A stretch of 64,000 nt of DNA from Alloyangia pacifica (GCF_900116195.1 NZ_FOZW01000006.1:248001-312000), one strand, 5' to 3'. Shown: positions 39,310 through 48,702, counted from the first letter of the stretch. Notes: a model not told the origin generated them from the letters alone. A program made the numbers and translations.

Positions 39310-40179
39310 ATGGACGGAGCTTTCGACGACCGCGACGGCAAGATCTGGATGGATGGCCAGATGGTGGAGTGGCGGGATGCTCAGGTACATGTCCTGACCC
39401 ACGCGCTGCATTATGCGAGCTCCGTCTTCGAGGGTGAGCGGGCCTACAACGGCAAGATCTTCCTCGGCCACGAGCACTCGAAGCGACTGCATTTCTCTGC
39501 CGGCGAGCTCGATTTCGAGATCCCCTACACCGTCGAAGAGATCGACGCAGCCAAGGACGCCGTGCTCAAGGCGAACGGCTTCACCGATGCCTACGTCCGG
39601 GCGGTTGCCTGGCGCGGGGCCGGCCAGGACATGGGCGTTGCCTCGGCGCGCAACCCGGTGCGCCTTGCGATTGCAGCCTGGGCCTGGGGCAACTACTACG
39701 GCGACGCGAAGATGAAGGGTGCCAAACTCGATATCGCGAAATGGAAGCGCCCGAGCCCGGAAACGATCCCGGTGCACGCCAAGGCCGCGGGTCTCTACAT
39801 GATCTGCACCACCTCGAAGCACGCGGCGGAAGCCAAGGGCTGCTCGGACGCGCTGTTCATGGACTACCGCGGCTATGTGGCCGAGGCGACCGGCGCCAAC
39901 ATCTTCTTCGTGAAGGATGGCGAAGTGCACACGCCGCTGCCCGATTGCTTCCTCAACGGCCTGACCCGTCAGACGGTGATCAAGCTGCTGAAGGAAAAGG
40001 GCATCACCGTGCATGAGCGCCACATCATGCCCGAGGAGATGGAAGGCTTCGAACAGTGCTGGCTGACCGGCACCGCCGCTGAGGTGACCCCGGTGGGCCA
40101 GATCGGTGACTACACCTTCGAAGTCGGCGCGCTGACCCGCGACATCGCCGAGACCTACGAAAAGCTCGTCCGCTCCTGA
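39310..40179 (+). CDS. ilvE: Branched-chain amino acid aminotransferase
   Basis: 289 aa class IV PLP aminotransferase, last step of Leu/Ile/Val synthesis. The start has WMDGQMVEWRDAQVHVLTHALHYASSVFEGERAY in pieces, with HAKAAGLYM (PLP lysine) and GYVAEATGANIFFVKDGEVHTP. Length suits the roughly 290 aa alphaproteobacterial IlvE. Single gene followed by a terminator. Confidence 0.93.
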   Translation: MDGAFDDRDGKIWMDGQMVEWRDAQVHVLTHALHYASSVFEGERAYNGKIFLGHEHSKRLHFSAGELDFEIPYTVEEIDAAKDAVLKANGFTDAYVRAVAWRGAGQDMGVASARNPVRLAIAAWAWGNYYGDAKMKGAKLDIAKWKRPSPETIPVHAKAAGLYMICTTSKHAAEAKGCSDALFMDYRGYVAEATGANIFFVKDGEVHTPLPDCFLNGLTRQTVIKLLKEKGITVHERHIMPEEMEGFEQCWLTGTAAEVTPVGQIGDYTFEVGALTRDIAETYEKLVRS

Positions 40180-40227
40180 GCGGCGAGTTTAGGGGCCCCG
40201 GCCCCCTCCCCCGGGTTTCGCATCCCG

Positions 40228-40258
40228 ACGACGGCCCGCGCCACGCGCGGGTCGTTTG
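40228..40258 (+). terminator. Terminator after ilvE
   Basis: ACGA...CCCGCG pairs with CGCGGG-TCGT around CCACG, followed by TTTGC. A short GGGGCC-CC-GGCCCC hairpin lies just before it at about 40193-40206. Confidence 0.6.
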
Positions 40259-40333
40259 CATTTCCGGTCGGGTCAGCGGCCTTGCGCAAATGAAGCCTGA
40301 GCCCGACCTCGGTGCCTCCACCGCCCTGCGCTG

Positions 40334-41593
40334 TCAGCTCATCGCCCGCAGCATCGCGGTGTTGGACTGGATCACCGTGTTCAGCTCGACGATCCGCGCC
40401 AGCCGTGCCTCGATCTCGTCCTGCCCGGCGTCGAGCTGTTCGACAATCCCCGCAAGCGAGTCGCCGGTGCCGGTGAGCGCCGCGCTCTCGATCTTGCACA
40501 TCATCCGGGTCGAGCTGAGGCCGGTCACGTAGCGCTTCATGTCGAGCACCGAGCGGCCGAGCCGTGTCGCCTCTATCTCGACGACCTTCAGCGCGTCGAT
40601 GGCGGCCTTCTGAAAGGCGATCTCCTCGGCGATCAGCGTTTCCTTGTCGCGCAGCACGTCATCCTTGGCGGCCGCATGGCGCACGTCTTCCTGGAAGATG
40701 GCCGACATCTCGGCCTGCAGGCTGCCGGCGTTGACCAGGAACTGCCCCTGCTGGATCGTGGTCAGCATGCGCATGTAGGTGCTGTCCTCGCCCTCGACGA
40801 AGCTGCGCACCCAGGCCGCCATCTCGTCGAGCATGGAGCCGTAATTGACCGAGATGGCGCTGATCGGTCCGCCCGCGTTCTCCAGCCGCGAGGCGAGGAT
40901 GCGCATGTTCATCGGCACCGTGCGGATCGCCTTGATGATCTCGGTCATCCGATCGGTTTCCTCGCGGATCTGCAGGATGGTCTTCGCCATGGTCTGGAAC
41001 CGCATCTGCCGCGGTCCGAGCTTGCTGCCCATGCGCTGCGCCCGGGCCTCGAGCTCCTGCGCGAGCGCGGCGGTCATGAACCCCTCGTAGGAAGCGAAAC
41101 CCAGCTCGCCGACTTCGGCCAGCAGCATGTCCCTGCTGCGCGTGGGCGAAGCGCCCTGCTCGGTCTCGGCCTCGCGCAGGCGGGCGTAGATGTCCCTGAC
41201 CTTGTCGAGCAGCCCGCAGCAGGGTTTCACCCGCACCGATATGTAGCCGCCCGCGATCGGCCAGGCAACGGCCAGCACCCAGTAGTAGCGCCCGTCCTTG
41301 GCCTTGTTCTTGACGTAGGCGGCGACATAGTCCCCGGCCTTCAGCTTGTCCCAGTAGAGCTGGAACACCCCCTTGGGCATGTCGGGATGGCGCACGACCT
41401 TGTGCGGAGCGCCCTTCAGCTCTTCCCACATGTAGCCCGAGATTTTGCGGAACACGCTGTTGCCGTGAATGATCACCCCGCGGTCGTCGGTGCGCGAGAA
41501 GAACAGGTCCTTCAGCTCGAACGGCACCTCGCCGACGGTGCTGTTGCGGGTCTGGGCCATGAGCTGAGAATCGTGCTGGGTCATCTGGGCCAC
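40334..41593 (-). CDS. PAS-domain sensor protein, Aer-like N-terminus
   Basis: About 419 aa, soluble. Residues about 20-130 form a PAS domain of the Aer aerotaxis type: FFSRTDDRGVIIHGN, FRKISGYMWEELKG, HKVVRHPDMPKGVF, WVLAVAWPI. The rest (about 150-419) is mostly helical, with no membrane helix, no HAMP and no recognisable methyl-accepting signalling hairpin, so it is not a standard chemoreceptor. Starts GTG 41593 or ATG 41584; no clear ribosome site. No chemotaxis genes are nearby. A flavin- or redox-sensing role is only suggested by the PAS type. Confidence 0.75.
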   Translation of the reverse strand: MAQMTQHDSQLMAQTRNSTVGEVPFELKDLFFSRTDDRGVIIHGNSVFRKISGYMWEELKGAPHKVVRHPDMPKGVFQLYWDKLKAGDYVAAYVKNKAKDGRYYWVLAVAWPIAGGYISVRVKPCCGLLDKVRDIYARLREAETEQGASPTRSRDMLLAEVGELGFASYEGFMTAALAQELEARAQRMGSKLGPRQMRFQTMAKTILQIREETDRMTEIIKAIRTVPMNMRILASRLENAGGPISAISVNYGSMLDEMAAWVRSFVEGEDSTYMRMLTTIQQGQFLVNAGSLQAEMSAIFQEDVRHAAAKDDVLRDKETLIAEEIAFQKAAIDALKVVEIEATRLGRSVLDMKRYVTGLSSTRMMCKIESAALTGTGDSLAGIVEQLDAGQDEIEARLARIVELNTVIQSNTAMLRAMS

Positions 41594-41650
41594 GCTGCTT
41601 GGAACGCCGATACGCCGCGCAGCATGCCCCCGGCGGGGTTTCCGAAAGAT

Positions 41651-41678
41651 GAAGAGCCGCGGAAATCCGCGGCTCTTC
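41651..41678 (-). terminator. Terminator of the spermidine-type ABC operon
   Basis: Perfect 13-bp stem GAAGAGCCGCGGA / TCCGCGGCTCTTC with a two-base loop, 26 bases after the stop of the last permease gene on the minus strand. No long T run. Confidence 0.75.
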
Positions 41679-41703
41679 CAAGGTCCCGTGATCGGCGCGA
41701 GGC

Positions 41704-42891
41704 TCAGCTCGGCGACAGGCCCCGCAACCGCTCGGAGCGGCGGCGCAGCATCTCGACGGTCGCCAGCAGCACGATGGAGATCGCCACCAGCACCGTCGCC
41801 GCCGCGAGGATGGTCGGCGAGAGCTGCTCACGCAGGCCGGTGAACATCTGCCACGGCAGGGTCTGCAGCTCGGCCGAGCCGATGAAGAGCACCACCACCA
41901 CCTCGTCGAAGGAGGTAATGAAGGCGAACAACCCGCCCGAGATCACCCCCGGCAGGATCAGCGGCATCTGCACCCGGAAGAAGGTGGTCACCGGGTTGGC
42001 CCCCATGTTCGCCGCCGCCCGCACGAGGCTGCGATCGAAGCCGACCAGCGTCGCGGTCACGGTGATGATCACGAAGGGAATGCCGAGCACCGCGTGGGCC
42101 AGCACCACGCCCCAGAGCGTGCCGACGATGTTGATCTTCGAGTAGAAGAAATACATGCCGGTGGCCGAGATGATCAGCGGCACGATCATCGGCGAGATCA
42201 GGATCGCCATGATCGCGCGCTTGCCGGGCACGTGGCTCTGCGACAGCCCGATGGCCGCCAGCGTGCCGAGACTCACCGAGATGATCGTCGCCAGTGGCGC
42301 GATGATCAGCGAGTTCTTCACCGCGCTGGTCCACTCGGGGTTGGTGAAGAAGTCGCGGTAGTGCTTCAGCGAATAGCCCGCCGGGTCGAAGCGCAGCATC
42401 TCCGGGGTGAAGGTGAAGAAGTCCTGCGCGTTGAACGACAGCGGCATGACCACCAGGATCGGCGTGATCAGGAAGACGAAGATCGCCCCGCAGATCACCC
42501 GGAAAGTGTAGTGCCAGAGCACCTGATTGGGTGTGAGATAGGGCACCAGCGACACCCGGTAACGGCCGTAGCCGATCCAGTAGGTAAACCAGCCGAAGAA
42601 CCAGCCAAAGAGAAGGCCGACGAGGCCGCCCGAGACGCCGCCGCCGACAAAGCCCAGCACTGCGAAGACCGCGAGTATGCCCCAGCGCAGCGGCTTCTCG
42701 AGGTCCTTCGACAGGGCCATGGCGACATAGGCGAACCCGGCCATGATCAGCGCGCCCAGCACGATGCCGAGCAGCACCGAACCGTTGGCCGCACCGATGA
42801 AGATGCCGGCAAAGGCCCCGGCGGCGGCAACCACCGGCACGGTCAGCGAGAGGGGTTTCTTGACGGCGGGTGTGAGAATGACGTTGCTCAT
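41704..42891 (-). CDS. potC: Spermidine/putrescine-type ABC transporter permease, PotC-like, N-terminally extended
   Basis: 395 aa permease; typical PotC is about 265 aa. The extra N-terminal 120 or so residues hold about four hydrophobic helices with Gly-rich loops (VPVVAAAGAFAGIFIGAANG, LAVFAVLGFVGGGVSGGL), before a normal PotC core (ILVVMPLSFN..., coupling loop RAAANMGANPVTTFFRVQMP). Substrate is inferred from potA/potD companions. Five bases after potB. Confidence 0.83.
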   Translation of the reverse strand: MSNVILTPAVKKPLSLTVPVVAAAGAFAGIFIGAANGSVLLGIVLGALIMAGFAYVAMALSKDLEKPLRWGILAVFAVLGFVGGGVSGGLVGLLFGWFFGWFTYWIGYGRYRVSLVPYLTPNQVLWHYTFRVICGAIFVFLITPILVVMPLSFNAQDFFTFTPEMLRFDPAGYSLKHYRDFFTNPEWTSAVKNSLIIAPLATIISVSLGTLAAIGLSQSHVPGKRAIMAILISPMIVPLIISATGMYFFYSKINIVGTLWGVVLAHAVLGIPFVIITVTATLVGFDRSLVRAAANMGANPVTTFFRVQMPLILPGVISGGLFAFITSFDEVVVVLFIGSAELQTLPWQMFTGLREQLSPTILAAATVLVAISIVLLATVEMLRRRSERLRGLSPS

Positions 42892-42896
42892 GTCCG

Positions 42897-44540
42897 TTAC
42901 CCCAGCTTCACGTTGTCGATGCCGACGATGCGGTCGTAGGCCCAGTAGAGGATCAAGACCACCGCCAGCAGGATCGAGCCGAGCGCGGCCGCGAGGCCCC
43001 AGTTCAGCGAGGTCGAGATGTGATAGGCGATCCGGTTCGAGATGAAGGTACCGGTGGTGCCGCCGACGATCTCGGGGGTGATGTAGTAGCCGATGGCAAG
43101 GATGAACACGAGGATCGAGCCCGCGCCGATGCCCGGCACCGACTGCGGGAAATAGACCCGCCAGAACGTCGTCCAGTCGGTCGCGCCCAGCGATTTCGAG
43201 GCGCGCACATAGCTGTGCGGGATCGTCGACATCACCGAGTACATCGGCAGGATCATGAAGGGCAGCAGGATGTGAGTCATCGCGACGATCGTGCCGAACT
43301 GGTTGTTGATCATCGTCAGGCGGCCGTCATCGGCGACCAGTCCGATCCAGACCAGCACGTCGTTGATGACGCCCTGCTGTTGCAGCATGATCTTCCAGGC
43401 CGAGGTCCGCACCAGCAGCGAGGTCCAGAACGGCAGCAGCACGAGGATCATCAGAAGGTTCGCCTTGCGCGCCGGCAGGTTCGACAGGATGTAGGCCACC
43501 GGGTAGCCCAGCAGGATGCAGCTGCAGGTGATGACGAGGCTCATGAACAGCGTGCGCTTGAAGAGCATGATGTAGATGCGCTCGTTCTCCGGGCGCGCCT
43601 CCGCCCCTTCCGGCGTGAGCTTCATGTCCACCGAGTTGAGGAAGTAGCCTGAGGTGTATTTCGGGGCGTAGAGCTTCAGCGTCTGCCAGATCTCCGGTTC
43701 GAGCCAGTCCTTGTCGATCTCGCCGAAGCCGTCCTTGAAGCTGACGGTCTCGAAATCGGGGCTGGCGACCAGCGCGGCCGCGGCTTTCAGCATCTCCGCA
43801 TGCGGGCCGCTGTAGCCAGAGACGTCCTGCGTCGAAAGATCCTGGTAGAGCGCGGTATGCACCGCCGACCAGGGCTCTTCCTTCAGCAGCGACTTGCGCT
43901 CTTCGTTGTGCGTATAGCCGGCAAAGATGGCATATTGCGCGGCGGTGCGCGGCAGCAGCTCCTCGACGCCGTCACGCAGTGCGAACTTTGGCAGGCGGCT
44001 GCCCTTTTCCCAGGCGGCTTCCTTGGCCAGCCAGTCCTCGGAGCCCATCATCTCGGCCCAGGGCTGCGCCTCGTCCCAGTTCTTGTCGAGATCCTCGAAC
44101 TGGTCCTGGTAGACCTCGCCGATGTCGTCGAGGCCACGGCCCGACTTGCGGAACAGCGAGGACGCGCCGGTCTGCTCGTAGTTCAGGCGCGAGCCGAGAC
44201 GGGTGTGCTCCTTGCGCTCGGCGGCGACGAAGAGATCGTAGTAGGCGTCCTCGAACACCTGGTCGGGCGGCAGGCCGGTTCCGTCCCAATCGGCCAGCGC
44301 TGCTGTGGTCGTCGGCATGGTGTCCGAGACGATCTGGTTCTCGACCGAGCGGAACAGCATGTCCCCGATCGGTGCGATGAAGGTGACCAGAACGAAGATC
44401 AGCAGTGGGGCGACGAGCGCGAGGGCGCGCATCTTCTGCACGCGCAGCGCCCGAGACAGGCTTTTCTTGAGCGGCGTGCCATCCGCGGCCAGCATGGGCC
44501 CGTTGGCGTCTTTCTCCGGGACGTCGGTCGAAGCTGTCAT
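42897..44540 (-). CDS. potB: Spermidine/putrescine-type ABC transporter permease, PotB-like, with large insertion
   Basis: 547 aa, almost twice the usual PotB (about 285 aa). Helix 1 is at about 35-58; it is followed by about 260 hydrophilic residues that should lie in the periplasm, then the remaining five helices from about 327 on, with the coupling loop RASKSLGATDWTTFWRVYFPQ in pieces. The insertion has no family I recognise and is rich in Trp, Glu and Asp. It could dock the binding protein or a second ligand. Confidence 0.83.
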   Translation of the reverse strand: MTASTDVPEKDANGPMLAADGTPLKKSLSRALRVQKMRALALVAPLLIFVLVTFIAPIGDMLFRSVENQIVSDTMPTTTAALADWDGTGLPPDQVFEDAYYDLFVAAERKEHTRLGSRLNYEQTGASSLFRKSGRGLDDIGEVYQDQFEDLDKNWDEAQPWAEMMGSEDWLAKEAAWEKGSRLPKFALRDGVEELLPRTAAQYAIFAGYTHNEERKSLLKEEPWSAVHTALYQDLSTQDVSGYSGPHAEMLKAAAALVASPDFETVSFKDGFGEIDKDWLEPEIWQTLKLYAPKYTSGYFLNSVDMKLTPEGAEARPENERIYIMLFKRTLFMSLVITCSCILLGYPVAYILSNLPARKANLLMILVLLPFWTSLLVRTSAWKIMLQQQGVINDVLVWIGLVADDGRLTMINNQFGTIVAMTHILLPFMILPMYSVMSTIPHSYVRASKSLGATDWTTFWRVYFPQSVPGIGAGSILVFILAIGYYITPEIVGGTTGTFISNRIAYHISTSLNWGLAAALGSILLAVVLILYWAYDRIVGIDNVKLG

Positions 44541-44587
44541 CCTACCCCCTGCGGGTCTGTTATTCTTTGATTATTGTATTTGGTTCA

Positions 44588-44611
44588 GAGAGGGGCCGTA
44601 CGGCCCCTCTC
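44588..44611 (-). other. Perfect 24-nt palindrome between potD and potB
   Basis: GAGAGGGGCCGT / ACGGCCCCTCTC, no loop, 16 bases after the potD stop on the minus strand. No T run. It probably protects the potD mRNA or reduces read-through into the permease genes, as hairpins after binding-protein genes often do. Confidence 0.6.
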
Positions 44612-44627
44612 CATGTCGCGCCTGCGC

Positions 44628-45740
44628 TTATTGCGCGAGCCAGGCCTGGAACTTCGCGTCGATGTCGTCGCGATAGTCGGCCCAGAACTCGTAGTTGTAG
44701 AGCAGCGTGTTCGCGGCGTTCGCCGGATCGGTCGGCATGTGCGGCGCCATGTCGATGCCCAGATCTGCGTGCTTGCCGACGAGCGGAGCCGAGGACTCAC
44801 GTGCCGGACCGTAGGAGATGTAGGCAGCCTGATCGGCAAGACGCTGGGTGTCGGTGGCGAACTTCACGAAGTCCTTCACGCGGGCCAGCGCGTCGTCATC
44901 GAGGCCCTCGGGGATGATCCAGCCGTCGAGGTCGAACACCTGCATGTCCCACATCATGGCGACCGGCTGGTCCTGCTCCTCGATCACCGAGAAGAGACGG
45001 CCGTTGTAGGTCGAGCCCATGAAGACTTCGCCGTCCGCCAGCAGCTGCGGCGTGTCGGAACCGGCCGACCACCACACGACGCTGTCCTTGATGGTGTCGA
45101 GCTTGGCGAGCGCCTGGTCCTGACCTTCCGGGGTCGCCAGAACGTCGTAGATCTCGTCCTTGGCAACGCCGTCGCAATACAGCGCCCACTCCATGTTGTT
45201 GATCGGGCGCTTCTCGAGCGAGCGCTTGCCCGGGTAGGTCTCGAGATCGAAGATCGAGCAGATGTCCGACGGCGCATCGGCGCCTTCCGGAACCATGTCG
45301 GTGCGGTAGCCGAAGGTGGTCGAATAGACGATCTGCGGGATGAAGCAGTCGGAGACGATCATGTCGCCGAAGTCATCCTCGGCCGAGCTGCCGTCATCGC
45401 CCTCGGCGAGCAGCTCCTCGGGATCGTATTCCATGGCGAGGCCTTCGTCGCAGAGACGGATGGCGTCAGCGGCCACGACGTCGACGAGGTCCCAGGTGAT
45501 GTTGCCGGCCTCGTTCATCGCGCGCAGCTTGGCCACGGCTTCAGCCGAGCTCTCGTCCCAGGAGATGTTCACCTCGGGGTGCATTTCCTTGTAGGGGTCG
45601 GCATAGGCCTTGGTCTGGCTCGTCTGATACGCGCCGCCCCACGACACGAGGGTCATGTCGTTGGCCATATCCTGCGCGGAGACGGCGCCTGCGGCAACCG
45701 TGAGCGCGGTCGTGGCCAGGAGGGTCTTGGTCCGTTTCAT
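44628..45740 (-). CDS. potD: Spermidine/putrescine-type ABC transporter substrate-binding protein
   Basis: 370 aa periplasmic protein with a Sec signal peptide (MKRTKTLLATTALTVAAGA, cut near VSAQ). The mature sequence has the PotD/extracellular-binding-1 pattern: MTLVSWGGAYQTSQTKAYADPY at the start and VYSTTFGYRTDMVPEGA. The polyamine ligand is not certain; related roseobacter proteins may carry other cationic or amino compounds. ATG 45740 starts the signal peptide. Confidence 0.85.
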   Translation of the reverse strand: MKRTKTLLATTALTVAAGAVSAQDMANDMTLVSWGGAYQTSQTKAYADPYKEMHPEVNISWDESSAEAVAKLRAMNEAGNITWDLVDVVAADAIRLCDEGLAMEYDPEELLAEGDDGSSAEDDFGDMIVSDCFIPQIVYSTTFGYRTDMVPEGADAPSDICSIFDLETYPGKRSLEKRPINNMEWALYCDGVAKDEIYDVLATPEGQDQALAKLDTIKDSVVWWSAGSDTPQLLADGEVFMGSTYNGRLFSVIEEQDQPVAMMWDMQVFDLDGWIIPEGLDDDALARVKDFVKFATDTQRLADQAAYISYGPARESSAPLVGKHADLGIDMAPHMPTDPANAANTLLYNYEFWADYRDDIDAKFQAWLAQ

Positions 45741-45861
45741 CTGTAACTCCCTTAGATAGCCCGTTGTGTATTTGGGATTCCGGGACACGGGCAAACCGCC
45801 GGAACCTTACCGGTCCGCACCGCCCGCCCACTGCAAAGGGGGCAGCGCGGGCAGATTCTCG

Positions 45862-46965
45862 TCAGTTGGCGTCGAGCGCGCGGCAGTCCTCGGGCAACCA
45901 GCCGATCTCGATCTCGGTGCCGGGCGTCAGGCGCACCTGGTCGGGCGCGTTGCGGGTCTTGATGACGAACTCGCGGTTGCCCGCCACTTCCAGCCGCGTG
46001 CGGAAGATGTCGCCCATGTAGATGAACTCGAGCACCTTGGCCTTGAGCGTGTGGGCACCTTCCTGGAGGCGGTCCTTGTTGTACTCGACCCGCTCGGGGC
46101 GGATCGAGACGCGGGTGCGCTCGCCGACCTTGGTCACGTTGACCGGCTTGGCGTCGATCACCTCGCCGCCATCGAGCTTGACCACGCAATGGTCTCCCTT
46201 GATCTCGGCGACGGTGCCCTCGAGCGTGTTATTCTCGCCGATGAACTGCGCCACGAAGCTGTTCTCGGGCTGCTCGTAGAGCTGGTCCGGCGGGGCGAGC
46301 TGCTGGATGCGCCCGTCGTTGAACACGGCAACGCGGTCCGACATGGTCAGCGCCTCGGTCTGGTCGTGGGTCACATAGACCACGGTGATCCCCAGGCGGT
46401 GCGCCAAGTCGGTGATTTCGAACTGCATCTTCTCGCGCAGCTGCTTGTCGAGCGCGCCGAGCGGCTCGTCCATCAGCACCAGCTCGGGCTCGAACACCAG
46501 CGCGCGCGCCAGCGCGATCCGCTGCTGCTGGCCACCCGAAAGCTGCGCCGGGCGACGTCCGCCGAAGGCGCCCATTTCGACCATGTCGAGCGCCCGCTTG
46601 ACCTTCGCCTCGCGGTCCGACTTGCCCATCTTGCGCACCTCGAGCGGGAAGCTGAGGTTCTCGGCAACGGTCATGTGCGGGAAGAGGGCGTAGTTCTGGA
46701 AGACCATCCCGATGCCGCGCTTGTGGGGCGGGATGTTGTTGATCGAGACTCCGTCGAGCTTGATCTCGCCGTGGGTGGCGGTCTCGAAACCGGCCAGCAT
46801 CATCAGGCAGGTTGTCTTGCCAGAGCCGGACGGCCCAAGCATGGTCAGGAACTCGCCCTTCGGCAGGCTCAGGTTCAGGTCTTTGACGACAAGGGTCTCG
46901 CCATCATAGCTTTTCTGCACGCGTTCGAAGGCGACGAACGCGTCGCTATTCCCGGTATCTGGCAA
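45862..46965 (-). CDS. potA: Spermidine/putrescine-type ABC transporter ATP-binding protein
   Basis: 367 aa ATPase: Walker A GPSGSGKTT, signature LSGGQQQRIALARAL, Walker B LVLMDEPLGALD, then a C-terminal TOBE domain (VSIRPERVEY, EFIYMGDIFRTRLEV) as in PotA. The start is TTG 46965 with GGGGAG six bases before it; no ATG lies in frame near. First gene of potA-potD-potB-potC. Confidence 0.87.
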   Translation of the reverse strand: MPDTGNSDAFVAFERVQKSYDGETLVVKDLNLSLPKGEFLTMLGPSGSGKTTCLMMLAGFETATHGEIKLDGVSINNIPPHKRGIGMVFQNYALFPHMTVAENLSFPLEVRKMGKSDREAKVKRALDMVEMGAFGGRRPAQLSGGQQQRIALARALVFEPELVLMDEPLGALDKQLREKMQFEITDLAHRLGITVVYVTHDQTEALTMSDRVAVFNDGRIQQLAPPDQLYEQPENSFVAQFIGENNTLEGTVAEIKGDHCVVKLDGGEVIDAKPVNVTKVGERTRVSIRPERVEYNKDRLQEGAHTLKAKVLEFIYMGDIFRTRLEVAGNREFVIKTRNAPDQVRLTPGTEIEIGWLPEDCRALDAN

Positions 46966-47524
46966 ATCCGGCTCCCCATTTTATGTTCCGCGGATTTTTC
47001 TCCGCTGTCTTGCGTGGAATAAGAACGCGTCCGGACCCGTGTTGCAACCGTGTTGCCGCTATCTCGAAGAGATTCGCGTTTCGGCAGGACCTTCGGGCAC
47101 AAATGCGTCCTTTCGCGGTGAAAAATCGTCATGGTACAATTCAGAAAAGGCCGATGTCCTGCCACTTCCGCTGCGTGACCCAAGGGACATTTCCCGGCCC
47201 GAAGCGGAAATTTGGCGCAGAATCGTCGATCTTGCCCGCCCATCGGCTTCGCAATCGCCCATTTTGGCGGCAACTGCGGAGAAACGCGCCGATCGGAAAC
47301 GTGGCCGCGAAAACGCCGACAATTTCTGCGTCTCGCACGCCGCAAGCTGTACACAATTTGGCAAAGTGCTGGGCAAAACGGGTGCAGCTACGCGGGGCAG
47401 TCGCCAGAAGATCGAGCGCAGCACACCGCGCGGGGATAAGCCGGGTCCGGATCCGCGCCCTTGGGCCTGCGCCGCGACCCGGAAGCTGTTTGCGCATGGG
47501 CGCGTCGCTGCTAAGTCTTGTCCT
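46966..47524. other. Intergenic region between potA and the argE-like gene, no gene seen
   Basis: 559 bases holding the divergent starts of potA (minus) and the deacylase gene (plus). Its base composition is less GC-biased than the genes and short open frames in it lack ribosome sites and third-position bias. No strong promoter, operator palindrome or tRNA-like fold was recognised. Confidence 0.6.
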
Positions 47525-48688
47525 ATGAGTCATCTTCTGCCCGCCACCGAGGAGCATCTGAAGCACCTCATTGCCTGCCCGACGGTCTCGAGCGAGAGCA
47601 ATCTCGCGATGATGACAATGATGGGCGATTACCTCGAGCACCTCGGCGCAAAGGTCGAGATCCTGCGCGACGAGACCGGCACAAAGGCCAACATGTTCGC
47701 CACGCTCGGCCCGGACATCCCCGGTGGCGTGGTGCTCTCGGGCCATTCCGACGTGGTGCCGGTGACCGATCAGGACTGGAGCAGTGACCCCTTCACCCTG
47801 GTGGAACGCGACGACCACCTCTACGGCCGCGGCACCTGCGACATGAAGGGCTTCATCGCCGCCGCGCTGGCGCTGGCCGAGCCGGTCTCGCGGATGAGCC
47901 TGCGCCGCCCGCTACACCTGTGCTTCACCCATGACGAGGAGGTCGGTTGCCTCGGCGCCCGCGCCTTGGTCCCCGAGCTACAGCGCCGCGGCTACGCGCC
48001 GCGCATGGCGATCATCGGCGAGCCCACCGGCATGCGGCTGATCGAGGGGCACAAGGGCTGCTGCGAATACACCACCCGCTTCCACGGCCTCGAAGGCCAT
48101 GGCTCCGCCCCGGATCGCGGCGTCAACGCGGTGCTCTACGCGCTGCGCTACACCCAGCGGCTGATGGAAATGGCCGAGCTGCTGAAGGCCCGCGCGCCGG
48201 CGTCCAGCCGGTTCGACCCGCCCTGGACCACGGTGAACGTCGGCCGCCTTGCCGGCGGCGTGGCGCATAATGTCATCCCCGGCAAGGCCGAGATCGATTG
48301 GGAGATGCGCCCGGTGCAGCCCGGCGACGCCGAAATGGTCAAGGAGGCGCTGGAGCACTGCATCGCGCACGAGCTGCTGCCCGCGATGCGCGCTGTCCAC
48401 CCCGAGGCCGCGATCACCACCGAGGTGATCGGCGAGGTCGCGGGGCTCATGCCGATGGACGACAACGAGGCGCGCGACCTGATCTCCCGGCTCACCGGGA
48501 TCAATTCCGCCGACGTAGTGCCCTTCGGCACAGAGGCCGGGCTGTTCCAGCAGATGGGCATGTCGGTGGTGGTCTGCGGCCCCGGCGAGATTGCCCAGGC
48601 CCACAAACCCGACGAGTTCGTCACCCGCGGCCAGCTGGCGCAATGCCTCGGCCTTCTCGAGGGCGTGGCCCACAGCCTCGCCGCCTGA
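47525..48688 (+). CDS. argE: Acetylornithine deacetylase (ArgE type M20 peptidase)
   Basis: 387 aa zinc amidohydrolase. M20 metal motifs are in LSGHSDVVPV, GRGTCDMKGF, and HDEEVGCLGA, with GEPTGMRLIEGHKGCCEY leading into the dimerisation domain. This is the ArgE rather than DapE form by its spacing, removing acetyl from N-acetylornithine in arginine synthesis. Other M20 deacylases are possible. ATG 47525 chosen; an upstream frame of 160 codons lacks gene-like sequence. Confidence 0.85.
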   Translation: MSHLLPATEEHLKHLIACPTVSSESNLAMMTMMGDYLEHLGAKVEILRDETGTKANMFATLGPDIPGGVVLSGHSDVVPVTDQDWSSDPFTLVERDDHLYGRGTCDMKGFIAAALALAEPVSRMSLRRPLHLCFTHDEEVGCLGARALVPELQRRGYAPRMAIIGEPTGMRLIEGHKGCCEYTTRFHGLEGHGSAPDRGVNAVLYALRYTQRLMEMAELLKARAPASSRFDPPWTTVNVGRLAGGVAHNVIPGKAEIDWEMRPVQPGDAEMVKEALEHCIAHELLPAMRAVHPEAAITTEVIGEVAGLMPMDDNEARDLISRLTGINSADVVPFGTEAGLFQQMGMSVVVCGPGEIAQAHKPDEFVTRGQLAQCLGLLEGVAHSLAA

Positions 48689-48702
48689 CACTCGATCGCC
48701 GC

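Noticed and set aside
46983-47528. Possible 181-codon gene between potA and the argE-like gene
   Set aside because: No ribosome site, no GC3 bias and Arg/Pro-rich noise; treated as intergenic.
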